Of a stretch of 64,000 bases of DNA, positions 19,083 to 28,344 are shown in pieces. The position numbers were made by a program, and so were the translations under genes. The stretch comes from Agrobacterium vitis (GTDB lineage Bacteria > Pseudomonadota > Alphaproteobacteria > Rhizobiales > Rhizobiaceae). Each line of letters opens with the position of its first letter. Position 1 is the first letter of the stretch. The stretch covers positions 3,117,001 through 3,181,000 of the forward strand of contig NZ_CP118259.1 of the NCBI RefSeq assembly GCF_013337045.2. Reading direction: 5' to 3'. The notes below the pieces were generated by a model. The model was not told where the DNA came from. It searched no databases and was given only the letters and a program-made list of their open reading frames with translations.

Positions 19083-19364
19083 ATGTCACTCCGCCAAACG
19101 ATAGAGCAGAAACTGACGCAGGCCTTCCAGCCCGAGCGCCTGCTGGTGATCGATGAAAGCCACCACCATGCCGGCCATCAACCTGATATAACCGGCACGG
19201 GTGAAACCCATATGCGGGTGCGCATCGTCTCAGGCAGTTTTACCGGCCTCAGCCGCCTGGCCCGGCACCGGGCCGTTACCGACCTGCTGAAGCCTGAACT
19301 GGATGCCGGCCTGCATGCGCTGGCCATCGAGCCATCAGCCCCTGGCGAAGCCACACGCTGGTAG
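19083..19364 (+). CDS. bolA: BolA family protein
   Basis: The protein has 93 residues. I chose ATG 19083 because the family begins MSxxxTIExKL; in-frame ATG 19068 would add 5 residues. The KH-like BolA fold is shown by VIDESHHHAGH and TGETHMRVRIVS. The conserved His residues of ESHxHAGH and the invariant His of THM are those that, in BolA proteins, coordinate a 2Fe-2S cluster with a monothiol glutaredoxin. The role is in iron-sulfur handling and stress response. The gene is convergent with aroB, with 3 bases between the stops. Confidence 0.92.
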   Translation: MSLRQTIEQKLTQAFQPERLLVIDESHHHAGHQPDITGTGETHMRVRIVSGSFTGLSRLARHRAVTDLLKPELDAGLHALAIEPSAPGEATRW

Positions 19365-19367
19365 AGA

Positions 19368-20504
19368 TCAGCCGGGCAGATTTTCGTTCAGAAAGCGCAG
19401 CACTTCCGAAGACGGCACATCGTCGGCGACGAAAGACTGTCCGATACCGTGGGTAAGAATGAATGTCAGTTGACCGCCCTTGACCTTCTTGTCCTGGGCA
19501 ATGGCATTCATCAGCGTTTCAGCAGGCGGCATATCGCCTGGAATGTCGCTGATATGGGTCGGCAGGCCAACCTCTGTCAAGTGATGCTTGACCCGCTTTG
19601 CATCGTCAGGGCTCGCCAGATTGAGCCGGGCCGAGAATTCATGGGCCAGCACCATGCCGATGGCAACGCCTTCTCCATGCACGAGGCGGCGACTGTCATA
19701 GCCCGTGGCCGCTTCCAGCGCATGACCGAAGGTGTGGCCGAGATTGAGCAGAGCCCGGCGCCCATGTTCGCGCTCATCGGCCACGACCACATCGGCCTTG
19801 GCCTGGCAGGACAGCGCAATCGCCTGCGTGCGGGCCGCTCCACCGGCAAACACCTCGCGCCAGTTGCGCTCCAGCCACTCGAAAAACTCCGGCTTGTCGA
19901 TCAGGCCGTATTTCGCCACTTCGGCATAGCCGGCACGAAATTCCCGTTCGCTCAACGTATTCAGTACCGCCGTATCGGCCAGAACCAGATCCGGCTGATT
20001 AAAAATGCCGACCAGGTTCTTGCCCTGCCTGGCATTGATGCCGGTCTTGCCGCCAACGGAACTATCGACCTGCGACAAAAGCGAGGTCGGGATCTGCACG
20101 AACCGCACCCCGCGCCGGACGATACCCGCCGCAAAGCCGGTGAGATCGCCGATGACACCGCCGCCAAGGGCGATCACCACGTCATTGCGCTCGATACGGG
20201 CTTCCAGCAGCACGTCGCAAACCTTGGTCAGGTGCTCAAAGCTCTTGGTCTTTTCACCGGCAGGAAGGGTCAGCGACACGGCTTCAAAGCCATCCGCCTC
20301 CAGGCTGTCCATCAGCGCGCCGTGGTAAAGCGCCCCGACATTCTCATCGGTGACGATGGCCGCCTTGCGGCCCTTGATACGGGTGGAAATCTCGCCGCCC
20401 GCCCGCCCGATCAGGCCGTCGCCGATCAGGATATCATAGGCGCGTTCGCCAAGCGGCACATGCACCAGACGTTCTGAGGATTCGGATGCCTGATCTGTGC
20501 TCAT
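19368..20504 (-). CDS. aroB: 3-dehydroquinate synthase
   Basis: The protein has 378 residues. The NAD-binding glycine block GGGVIGDLTGFAAG, the phosphate-binding segment TSLLSQVDSSVGGKTGIN, and zinc ligands in the GHTFGHALE and HGEGVAIG regions are all present. It cyclises DAHP to 3-dehydroquinate, step two of the shikimate pathway. The start overlaps the aroK stop by 4 bases (ATGA), so aroK-aroB form a coupled operon. Length and motifs are standard. Confidence 0.96.
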   Translation of the reverse strand: MSTDQASESSERLVHVPLGERAYDILIGDGLIGRAGGEISTRIKGRKAAIVTDENVGALYHGALMDSLEADGFEAVSLTLPAGEKTKSFEHLTKVCDVLLEARIERNDVVIALGGGVIGDLTGFAAGIVRRGVRFVQIPTSLLSQVDSSVGGKTGINARQGKNLVGIFNQPDLVLADTAVLNTLSEREFRAGYAEVAKYGLIDKPEFFEWLERNWREVFAGGAARTQAIALSCQAKADVVVADEREHGRRALLNLGHTFGHALEAATGYDSRRLVHGEGVAIGMVLAHEFSARLNLASPDDAKRVKHHLTEVGLPTHISDIPGDMPPAETLMNAIAQDKKVKGGQLTFILTHGIGQSFVADDVPSSEVLRFLNENLPG

Positions 20505-21094
20505 CGCTTGCTCCTGCCTTTGCTGATATAGGCGATCACCGCGTCCATCACCTCAGCGGAAATGGCTTCCTTGCGCCCATCGCGCGACAATACGGTAATA
20601 TCGGCACGCTCGTAGATCGGGTAGCGCTCCAGCATCAGCTTTTCCAGCGTCTGTTTCGGGTGTTCGGTTTTCAACAGCGGGCGATGATCGCGCTTGTTGA
20701 CCCGCTCCCACAACACATCCAGATCGGCTTTCAGCCAGATGGAAATACCCCCGCGCTCAATCTGCCTGCGGGTTCTGTCATTGATGAAGGCACCGCCGCC
20801 GGTCGAGACGACTTTCGGCCCGGACCTGAGCAGCCGCCGGATCACCCGGGTTTCCAGCGCCCGGAATTCCGTCTCGCCGTAGGCTGCGAACAATTCACTG
20901 ATCGTCATGCGCGAGACCCGCTCGATCTCGGTATCGGTATCGATGAAAGGCAGGTTCAGTTGCTGGGCCACGAGACGCCCGATCGCGGATTTTCCAGCCC
21001 CCATCAGGCCGACGAAAATCAGGTTTCGACGCCCGAGCACCGAGCGGGCACGCTCAGCAAGAGGTAGAACAGCATGGGGCATCGAGTGGGTCAT
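20501..21094 (-). CDS. aroK: Shikimate kinase
   Basis: The protein has 197 residues. Walker A GLMGAGKSAIG is near 28-38, the shikimate-binding DTD follows at about 52-54, the conserved FRALE about 22 residues on, and GGGAF about 25 residues later, in the order of all shikimate kinases. The extended N-terminus of about 20 residues is usual in rhizobia. It phosphorylates shikimate at the 3-hydroxyl. ATG at 21094 follows AAGG. It is first in the aroKB operon. Confidence 0.95.
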   Translation of the reverse strand: MTHSMPHAVLPLAERARSVLGRRNLIFVGLMGAGKSAIGRLVAQQLNLPFIDTDTEIERVSRMTISELFAAYGETEFRALETRVIRRLLRSGPKVVSTGGGAFINDRTRRQIERGGISIWLKADLDVLWERVNKRDHRPLLKTEHPKQTLEKLMLERYPIYERADITVLSRDGRKEAISAEVMDAVIAYISKGRSKR

Positions 21095-21440
21095 CAGCCT
21101 TTTCGCAACAGGTTTACCACCCTATTGACAAATGCCGGGGCCACGTCAAGCACTTGACGCACATGCCGACAAGAAACAATCACCCGCATGGCTTATTGCC
21201 TCCCTTAACTCCCAAGGGTTTACGGAGTTATTAGGCAAAACCTGCCATGTTCGATCTTGAAACAGGAACGGCTCCAGCCGATATTGCTGATGTGTGTTGC
21301 ACTGAGGGAAAAGCAGAACTGTTCTTTCCCGAGGAGATAAACGACACCAAGAGAACCCAAAGTGTTACAGCAACCTCGACTGCTTCTTCCGGGAAGCACG
21401 GCACTGCACAGCATGGCTTTTAAAGCCGGAGGCCGTCATC
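21095..21440. other. Intergenic region between aroK and the small membrane protein, with a two-stem palindrome
   Basis: This 346-base stretch separates divergent genes. It holds a composite inverted repeat at 21196-21238: TTGCCT pairs with AGGCAA outside, and TAACTCC (21206-21212) with GGAGTTA (21224-21230) inside. No T-run follows on the plus strand. A 58-codon open frame at 21247-21423 has no convincing ribosome site and is not annotated. Confidence 0.6.
21196..21238. repeat. Two-stem inverted repeat upstream of the xerD region
   Basis: The outer arms TTGCCT (21196-21201) and AGGCAA (21233-21238) and the inner 7-base arms TAACTCC (21206-21212) and GGAGTTA (21224-21230) are perfectly complementary, with an 11-base apical loop. 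It could be a DNA operator or a leader RNA structure. Nothing decides between these. Confidence 0.55.
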
Positions 21441-21599
21441 ATGCCCACCTTGTTCCGCTTCCTGTTCGTCATTGCCACCGTGGCAGCCATGATCTATGCG
21501 GCGATGTGGGCTCTGGTCATCTTTGTAGAACCAGGCCAGCGGGAGATCACCGCAACCATTCCTGCTGCGCAGATCAAGCCCCAGCAGCCATCACCGTGA
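21441..21599 (+). CDS. 52-residue single-pass membrane protein, unknown
   Basis: This short frame starts at ATG 21441 behind an excellent GGAGG with a 9-base spacer. The peptide has a short N-terminus, one hydrophobic helix at about 4-30 (FRFLFVIATVAAMIYAAMWAL), and a polar C-terminal tail ending KPQQPSP. It has one of the better ribosome sites in the window and the same codon character as its neighbours, so I think it is expressed. It lies 36 bases ahead of xerD and may share its transcript. I do not know a function. Confidence 0.72.
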   Translation: MPTLFRFLFVIATVAAMIYAAMWALVIFVEPGQREITATIPAAQIKPQQPSP

Positions 21600-21635
21600 C
21601 GGCACACACACCAAACGATAGAAACGACAGCATCC

Positions 21636-22634
21636 ATGGTTGATCTCGGCCACGCCCGCATCGAAGCTTTCCTTGAGATGATGAGTGCCGAGCGCGGTGC
21701 AGCGGGCAACACACTCTCTTCCTATGAACGGGATCTGGAAGATCTGCATGGCTTTCTGGCCACGCGCCAGGTCAGCGTCATGGCCGCCACCAGCGACGAC
21801 CTTTCCGCCTATATGGCCGATCTTGGCCATCGCGGTTTCGAAGCCTCGTCCCAAGCCCGCCGTCTGTCGGCGCTTCGGCAATTCTACAAGTTTCTCTATG
21901 CCGAGGGACTGCGCGGCGACGATCCGACCTCGATCCTCGATACTCCGAAAAAGGGTCGGCCTCTGCCCAAGACCCTGTCGATTGCCGATGTCGACAAGCT
22001 CCTATCCCTGGCCCAGACCGAGGCGGCGTTGGAAGGCCCCGACCGCCTGCAAAGGCTGCGGCGCCTGGCGCTGCTGGAACTTCTCTATGCGACGGGCATG
22101 CGTGTCAGCGAACTGGTCTCCCTTCCGGCCAATGTCCTTGCGCAGGAGGGCCGGTTCCTGGTGGTCCGCGGCAAGGGCAATAAGGAACGGCTGGTGCCGC
22201 TGTCGCGCTCGGCCATCGCTGCCATGCAGGCTTACGCGCAGGCCAAGGAAATCGAACAGGCAGAAAAACCACCATCGAAAAAAACAGCATCGAAACAAAC
22301 AGTATCGAAACTGGGAAAATCATCGGGCATTGGCTTCCTGTTTCCCGCCGCCAGCCGCGAAGGCTATCTGCCCAGACAGGTTTTCGCGCGGGAATTGAAG
22401 GATCTGGCCATTCGCGCCGGTCTCAGCGGCGATGCAGTGTCCCCACATGTGCTCAGGCATGCTTTTGCCAGCCATTTGCTTGAAAACGGCGCGGATCTAC
22501 GGGTTGTGCAAGAATTACTGGGACATAGCGACATTTCGACGACGCAAATCTACACGCATGTGCTCGAAGAAAGGCTCCAGATTCTGGTTGAGACACATCA
22601 CCCTCTTGCAAAACATAGGAAAAACCACGATTAG
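21636..22634 (+). CDS. xerD: Tyrosine recombinase XerD
   Basis: The protein has 332 residues. An N-terminal SAM-like core-binding domain covers about 1-95. The catalytic domain has Arg in [12 protein letters not shown], the Lys in the beta-hairpin [11 protein letters not shown], the [12 protein letters not shown] box and the downstream His in [15 protein letters not shown], whose Tyr is the nucleophile. XerD with XerC resolves chromosome dimers at dif. It is longer than the usual 300 residues because of a Lys/Ser-rich insert (about 205-228) encoded by 15-base repeats at 22274-22318. All catalytic residues remain, so it is likely functional. Confidence 0.93.
   Translation: MVDLGHARIEAFLEMMSAERGAAGNTLSSYERDLEDLHGFLATRQVSVMAATSDDLSAYMADLGHRGFEASSQARRLSALRQFYKFLYAEGLRGDDPTSILDTPKKGRPLPKTLSIADVDKLLSLAQTEAALEGPDRLQRLRRLALLELLYATGMRVSELVSLPANVLAQEGRFLVVRGKGNKERLVPLSRSAIAAMQAYAQAKEIEQAEKPPSKKTASKQTVSKLGKSSGIGFLFPAASREGYLPRQVFARELKDLAIRAGLSGDAVSPHVLRHAFASHLLENGADLRVVQELLGHSDISTTQIYTHVLEERLQILVETHHPLAKHRKNHD
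22274..22318 (+). repeat. 15-base tandem repeat inside xerD
   Basis: Three adjacent 15-base units begin at 22274, 22289 and 22304, each opening ATCGAAA. Units one and two differ at two positions; the third is degraded after ATCGAAAC. Because the unit is a multiple of three, copy changes keep the frame. They encode the Ser-Lys-Thr-rich insert of XerD. Confidence 0.85.
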
Positions 22635-22841
22635 AAGCCCGGCTAGGCGATGTGCTAAGCCCCTTTGGTTGGCACGGAAATTGTCTGCAAGACAGACATG
22701 CGGCCAAGCATTGCGACGACATTTACGGTTTCACACCATCAAGGATGGGTGGTGAGATCAGACATATAGTCAGAAATTACGATGGCCGCCTCTCAGCCAA
22801 CATCGTAAAGCAGGATAGAGTAACGGATCGGAACGGACCTG

Positions 22842-23795
22842 ATGATCAACTATCTCGATTTCGAAAAGCCTATTTCCGACCTCGAAGGCAAGATTCACGA
22901 GTTGAAGAAGCTGAAGAGCGAGGATGAAAGCATCGACACCTCGGAAGAGATCGGTCGTCTGGAAATCCGCGTGCGCGAAGCCATGGAAGAGATTTATTCC
23001 AAGCTGAATGCCTGGCAGAAAACCCAGGTCGCCCGCCATCCGCAGCGTCCGCATTTCGTCGATTACGCCTCGCGACTGTTTACCGATTTCACGCCGCTGG
23101 CTGGCGACCGCAAATTTGCCGAGGACGCAGCCATCCAGGCTGGCCTCGCCCGTTTCCGGGGTATCCCCGTTGCCATTATCGGCCAGGAAAAAGGCAGCGA
23201 CACCAAATCGCGCCTGAAGCACAATTTCGGCAGTCCCCGGCCTGAAGGCTATCGCAAGGCGATCCGCGTCATGGAAATGGCCGACCGTTTTGGCCTGCCG
23301 GTGATTTCGCTGGTCGATACCGCGGGCGCCTATCCGGGCGTCGGTGCTGAAGAGCGAGGCCAGGCCGAAGCCATCGCCCGCTCGACGGAAATGTGCCTTA
23401 ACCTGAAGGCCCCGTTGATATCAGTCGTCATCGGCGAAGGCGGCTCCGGCGGCGCCATTGCCATTGCCACCGGCAACCGCGTCTACATGCTGCAACACGC
23501 CATCTATTCGGTGATTTCGCCTGAGGGTGCGGCCTCGATTCTATGGCGCGACAGCACCCGCGCCAAGGAAGCCGCCACCAATATGAAGATCACTGCGGAA
23601 GACCTAAAGGGTTTCGGCATTATCGACGATATCATTGCCGAACCGGTTGGCGGCGCCCATCGCAATCCCGAAACGGTTATCGACCGCACCGGGGAAACCA
23701 TTGCAGCGGCACTGAAGGATATGTCTGGCCAAAGCGGCGCGGAACTGCGTGCGGCGCGGCGCCAGAAATTCCTCGATATCGGCCGCAACCTGTAA
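22842..23795 (+). CDS. accA: Acetyl-CoA carboxylase carboxyltransferase subunit alpha
   Basis: The protein has 317 residues. The N-terminal helix LDFEKPISDLEGKIHEL is the AccA start. The crotonase-like core contains RNFGSPRPEGYRKA-type sequence (here HNFGSPRPEGYRKA), the SLVDTAGAYPG loop, and GEGGSGGAIAI, which forms the oxyanion hole. With AccD it transfers the carboxyl group from biotin to acetyl-CoA to make malonyl-CoA for fatty acid synthesis. The start ATG lies behind GGAAC. A 207-base gap upstream holds its promoter. Confidence 0.96.
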   Translation: MINYLDFEKPISDLEGKIHELKKLKSEDESIDTSEEIGRLEIRVREAMEEIYSKLNAWQKTQVARHPQRPHFVDYASRLFTDFTPLAGDRKFAEDAAIQAGLARFRGIPVAIIGQEKGSDTKSRLKHNFGSPRPEGYRKAIRVMEMADRFGLPVISLVDTAGAYPGVGAEERGQAEAIARSTEMCLNLKAPLISVVIGEGGSGGAIAIATGNRVYMLQHAIYSVISPEGAASILWRDSTRAKEAATNMKITAEDLKGFGIIDDIIAEPVGGAHRNPETVIDRTGETIAAALKDMSGQSGAELRAARRQKFLDIGRNL

Positions 23796-23873
23796 ACCGC
23801 CGAGCGCGTCGTTCCTTTTGCAAGGCCATGCAATCTAGCAGGCGATTTGCCGCATAAATGTTTCAATCGGGCC

Positions 23874-23910
23874 TTAAACCGACAGCCATAATCAAGGGCT
23901 GTCGGTTTAA
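23874..23910. repeat. Perfect 14-base inverted repeat downstream of accA
   Basis: TTAAACCGACAGCC at 23874-23887 is the exact reverse complement of 23897-23910, with a 9-base loop. There is no T-run on either side, so it is not a standard intrinsic terminator. It could end accA transcription with Rho or protect the 3' end of the mRNA. Confidence 0.75.
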
Positions 23911-24077
23911 GCGGATATTGCAGCCTCGGCAATTCAGGCGAGGCATGGAGTGTGCGTGATGGGCGATCGGCACTTATTCACACTTTAGAAACCATATTCG
24001 GGCAAGGATCGAGACTGGATCGACAGGCTCCGACTTGATATGGTCCCGCCTGGATGATCAATGCTTCGTCGTCCCAT

Positions 24078-24116
24078 GACAAGGACATGCTCACGCATCC
24101 TTGTCCTGAAAGAATG
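24078..24116 (+). repeat. Palindromic element, copy C (short form)
   Basis: GACAAGG (24078-24084) pairs with CCTTGTC (24099-24105), and inside it ATGC (24087-24090) with GCAT (24095-24098) around the loop TCAC. Sequence through GCATCC and TGAAAGAAT matches copy A at 26.95 kb, while the outer arms changed together. It lies 35 bases before the L,D-transpeptidase start. Confidence 0.65.
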
Positions 24117-24150
24117 CCTCCGCCCCAATGAGACCCAGTTGAGCTCGCCA

Positions 24151-25485
24151 ATGCGCATTTCAAACGCCGCCCTGCTGATCGCCACCACCCTGCTTCTGGC
24201 AGGGTGCAACGACACTTTGGATAGCGTCAGCGAAAAGAAGATGCCGGACAATGTGTCCAACAAGGTAGAGCAGCCGCTACCGCCTGAAATCCTCGCCTCG
24301 ATGAAGGCGAAGGGCATGGAGCGCAATTCGCCAATTGCCATCCGGATTTTCAAGGAAGAAGGTGTTCTTGAAATCTGGAAGGCCAAGACTGACGGCCGTT
24401 TCGAGAAAATCGCTGACTACCAGATCTGCGCCTGGTCCGGAAAACTGGGCCCGAAAGAGAAGGAAGGCGACCGGCAGGCGCCGGAGGGATTCTATGCCCT
24501 GACGCCCGCCAATCTCAATCCCTATTCAAAATATTACCTGGCGATCAATACCGGCTTTCCCAACAAATACGATGCCGTCAACAATCGCAGCGGCACCAAT
24601 CTGATGATCCATGGCGCCTGCTCGTCATCCGGCTGCTATTCGATGACGGATGCCCAGATCCTGGAAATCTATGCCTTTGCTCGCGATGCTTTTCGCGGTG
24701 GCCAGCAGACCGTGCAATTGCAAGCCTTTCCGTTCCGCATGAGTGCCGAAAACATGGCTCGGCATCGCTACAGCACCCACATGCCCTTCTGGCAGATGCT
24801 GAAGGCTGGCTATGACCAGTTCGAAGTCACCAAACAACCGCCGCAGGTTGGGGTTTGCGACAAGAAATATGTCTTCAACCAGCAAGTCGAAGCAGGCAAA
24901 AGCCTGAACGCGGCTGGTGCCTGCCCACCGATGAGCACACCACCGCAATTGTCTGCGGCGCTTGCCTCCTATAATTCCGCCTATAGCCGCGACTATGCCA
25001 AGGCCATGAAGAAATATGAGGACAAGGTCTGGTACGACCCGAGCGAAGCTGAACGCAAGGCTCTGGTTGCCGACCTGAAGAAAGGCCGCGACCTGGCCTA
25101 TGCGCCGACAGGCTCGGCGCTGAAGGCTGGCAAGCTGTTGAAATTGTCCGAGGTCGCCGATCCGGCCAATCCGGTCATCAGCCCGCGGAAAACCGCAGCG
25201 ACAGCGGCCCCGCTATTCGCATCCCTGGACAATTCCGCCAAGACCGGTCGCTATGGCGCGCCAAGCGATCCGCAGACGGCAAGCACTATGAGCTCTGGTG
25301 CTGCGAGTTCCGGTGCTCAGGCCACCATCGACCCGACCCAGACGGCAACCGTCGCCCTCCCGGCCACCGGTCCGGTTCCCGTTCCGAACCCCGTCGCGCC
25401 GCCACCACAGGCCAGCATGGTGGCCATGGATGCAGCCTCTGAGCCAGCGGCAAAACCCTTCTGGAAATTCTGGGCCGCCCGTTGA
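24151..25485 (+). CDS. L,D-transpeptidase family lipoprotein
   Basis: The protein has 444 residues from ATG 24151. It begins with a lipoprotein signal whose lipobox LLAGC places the lipidated Cys at about residue 18. The catalytic YkuD-type domain has the signature HGACSSSGCYSMTD, with His and nucleophilic Cys (in SSGCYS) at about residues 152-161. These enzymes form 3-3 cross-links in peptidoglycan or attach lipoproteins to it. The C-terminal 200 residues are Ala/Pro/Ser/Thr-rich and low in complexity. The frame is open 90 bases further upstream, but that part overlaps the palindromic element. Confidence 0.88.
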   Translation: MRISNAALLIATTLLLAGCNDTLDSVSEKKMPDNVSNKVEQPLPPEILASMKAKGMERNSPIAIRIFKEEGVLEIWKAKTDGRFEKIADYQICAWSGKLGPKEKEGDRQAPEGFYALTPANLNPYSKYYLAINTGFPNKYDAVNNRSGTNLMIHGACSSSGCYSMTDAQILEIYAFARDAFRGGQQTVQLQAFPFRMSAENMARHRYSTHMPFWQMLKAGYDQFEVTKQPPQVGVCDKKYVFNQQVEAGKSLNAAGACPPMSTPPQLSAALASYNSAYSRDYAKAMKKYEDKVWYDPSEAERKALVADLKKGRDLAYAPTGSALKAGKLLKLSEVADPANPVISPRKTAATAAPLFASLDNSAKTGRYGAPSDPQTASTMSSGAASSGAQATIDPTQTATVALPATGPVPVPNPVAPPPQASMVAMDAASEPAAKPFWKFWAAR

Positions 25486-25505
25486 CCCCGGAGTTGACCC
25501 CGGAG
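25482..25505 (+). repeat. 12-base direct duplication at the TusA start
   Basis: The 12-mer TTGACCCCGGAG occurs twice in a row (25482-25493 and 25494-25505). The first copy contains the stop codon of the upstream gene; each copy supplies a TTG that could serve as start of the following gene. Confidence 0.85.
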
Positions 25506-25745
25506 CCCGAAGAAATCCTGGACCTCAAAGGGCTGAAATGCCCGCTTCCCGTGCTGAAATCGCGAAAACGTCTGTCTGGAATGGCGGTCGGTAGCCGGCT
25601 CATTGTCGAAACCACTGATCCCCTGGCGATCATCGATATTCCGCATTTCTGCCGGGAAGAGGGATATATCCTGCTGTCCAGCGAGAGATCCGCAACCGGT
25701 CACCGCTTTGTGATCGGCAAACCGGATCAAATGCCCACCCGATAA
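25482..25745 (+). CDS. TusA/SirA-like sulfur carrier protein
   Basis: The protein has 87 residues if it starts at TTG 25482, or 83 from TTG 25494. The core has the family motif LKCPLPVLK with the active Cys at about residue 20 and the CPxP signature. The rest, including IDIPHFCREEGY, fits the two-layer alpha/beta TusA fold. The family passes persulfide sulfur, for example for tRNA thiolation or molybdenum cofactor. The start overlaps the upstream stop. No ATG is available at this end. Confidence 0.88.
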   Translation: MTPELTPEPEEILDLKGLKCPLPVLKSRKRLSGMAVGSRLIVETTDPLAIIDIPHFCREEGYILLSSERSATGHRFVIGKPDQMPTR

Positions 25746-25769
25746 AGCAGCGTCCGAGATAACCCCTGA

Positions 25770-26936
<1,167 letters not shown>

Positions 26937-26947
26937 GACCTCTTCTT

Positions 26948-27027
26948 ATACGAAGGCTCGAAGATGCTCACGCATCCTCGCCTTGAAAGAATTTCGAATG
27001 TCAAAATGCATCAAAGGCTTGAGATAT
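26948..27027 (+). repeat. Palindromic element, copy A (80 bases)
   Basis: AAGGC (26953-26957) pairs with GCCTT (26980-26984) and GATGC (26963-26967) with GCATC (26972-26976) around TCAC. The right half, ending CTTGAGATAT at 27027, also recurs in copy B at 31.8 kb. The element ends 11 bases from the CobW-family start codon at 26936. Confidence 0.8.
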
Positions 27028-27067
27028 GAAAGAGAACACGGATTGCCACGTTCAATGGCTCTCCGCG

Positions 27068-28174
27068 TTACATTTGCGGGCGCGGCGTGGGGCGCGGAAC
27101 CTCGCCCATCTGCTGCTGTTTGGCACCCGAAGCCGCCGGTGGCGGATCAGGCGGCTCGCTGCCAGGGATGATGCCTGCAAAGACCGGCACCGGCGGTGCG
27201 GCCATTTCGTGGATATAGGGCGATTGCAACTTCATACGGCCGGTCTCATCGCGGGTTTCGCTGCGCCGCTTGCGTGCCTCCGTGGAACACATTTCGGCGG
27301 ACACGTCATTCACCGCGTTCAAACCGTCAACGCTGTCAGGTCCCAGCGCCGAAAGGCGCGATCCCTGTGCATTGGGTCGATCGAAATATTTCTGGAGCAG
27401 ATTGGCGGAAATATCAGCGCGTGCCGCCAGGCTGTCGGCACCCATCACCACGGTGATCAGCGTACGGCCATTGCGGGTCGCAGAGGTGATCTGGTTAAAA
27501 CCGGACGCGCAGATATAACCGGTCTTCATACCATCCACCCCATCGAAACGGCCGACCAGCATGTTGACATTGGGATAGATCTTCTTGCCGGTATCAATGG
27601 CTTCGATCTTGAAATAACCGGCATATTCAGGAAATTCGCGGCGAATGGTCACGGCAAGCACCGCAAGATCGCGGGCCGTGGAATATTGGCCGGGAGCTGG
27701 CAATCCATTCGGATTGACGAAATGGCTGGATGTCATGCCGAGCCGGGCGGCCTCGGCATTCATCCGGGCAACGAACGCCGCCTGGCTGCCGCCGACATTT
27801 TCAGCCACCGCCATGGCGATGTCATTGGCGGATTTCACCAGCATCATCTTCAGGGCGTCGTCCAGCGTCATTTTCGAGCCGGGCTTGAAGAACATCTTGC
27901 TCGGCGCTTGCGACGCTGCAAAGGCGCTCAGTGTCACCACGCTATCCAGACGCACTTCGCCGGCTCTCAGCGCCCTGAACGTCGTATAGGCGGTCATCAG
28001 CTTGGTCAGCGAGGCCGGATACCATTTCTTGAAACTATCCTGGTGCTCCAGCACCGTCAGGGAGTTGACATCAACCACCAGCACGGGATTGGCGGCGACC
28101 GTAGACGGCAGCAGGGCGGCACACAGGGCAACGGCAACAAATGCGCGCCGGATCTGGCGAGGCAGCACGGACAA
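27068..28174 (-). CDS. D-alanyl-D-alanine carboxypeptidase, serine type
   Basis: The protein has 368 residues. I set the start at TTG 28174 because AAGGAG lies 6 bases ahead of it and a signal peptide (basic, then AFVAVALCAALLPSTVAA) follows at once. Three catalytic blocks are visible: SLTK (nucleophile Ser), SAN and KTG. This is a class A-like low-molecular-mass PBP that trims the terminal D-Ala from peptidoglycan stems. The C-terminus is Pro-rich (EPPDPPPAASG) and lacks a clear membrane-anchor helix, unlike many PBP5 proteins. Confidence 0.9.
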   Translation of the reverse strand: MSVLPRQIRRAFVAVALCAALLPSTVAANPVLVVDVNSLTVLEHQDSFKKWYPASLTKLMTAYTTFRALRAGEVRLDSVVTLSAFAASQAPSKMFFKPGSKMTLDDALKMMLVKSANDIAMAVAENVGGSQAAFVARMNAEAARLGMTSSHFVNPNGLPAPGQYSTARDLAVLAVTIRREFPEYAGYFKIEAIDTGKKIYPNVNMLVGRFDGVDGMKTGYICASGFNQITSATRNGRTLITVVMGADSLAARADISANLLQKYFDRPNAQGSRLSALGPDSVDGLNAVNDVSAEMCSTEARKRRSETRDETGRMKLQSPYIHEMAAPPVPVFAGIIPGSEPPDPPPAASGAKQQQMGEVPRPTPRPQM

Positions 28175-28344
28175 TGACTTCTCCTTCCGGAAACTGGACA
28201 GACCACCCTGAATGTCTCTCGCATCGGGCAACCATATGTCCTATATGTCGAACCAATGGCAAAGCCCATCAGCAACGTCAATTGCAACCGAGTGATAAAT
28301 GAGCCGGACCTGCCCGGTTCAAACGCATGTGATCAGGAAAACCG

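Larger units (their letters stand above)
23796..24150. other. Intergenic region after accA
   Basis: This 355-base gap between accA and the L,D-transpeptidase contains a perfect 14-base inverted repeat (23874-23910) and one copy of the palindromic element (24078-24116). No further gene is visible in it. Confidence 0.7.

Noticed and set aside
21247..21423. 58-codon frame with a fragment (AELFFPEE) that recalls WhiB N-termini
   Set aside because: Only one of the needed cysteines clusters is present, no ribosome site precedes it, and WhiB proteins are actinobacterial. Probably chance.
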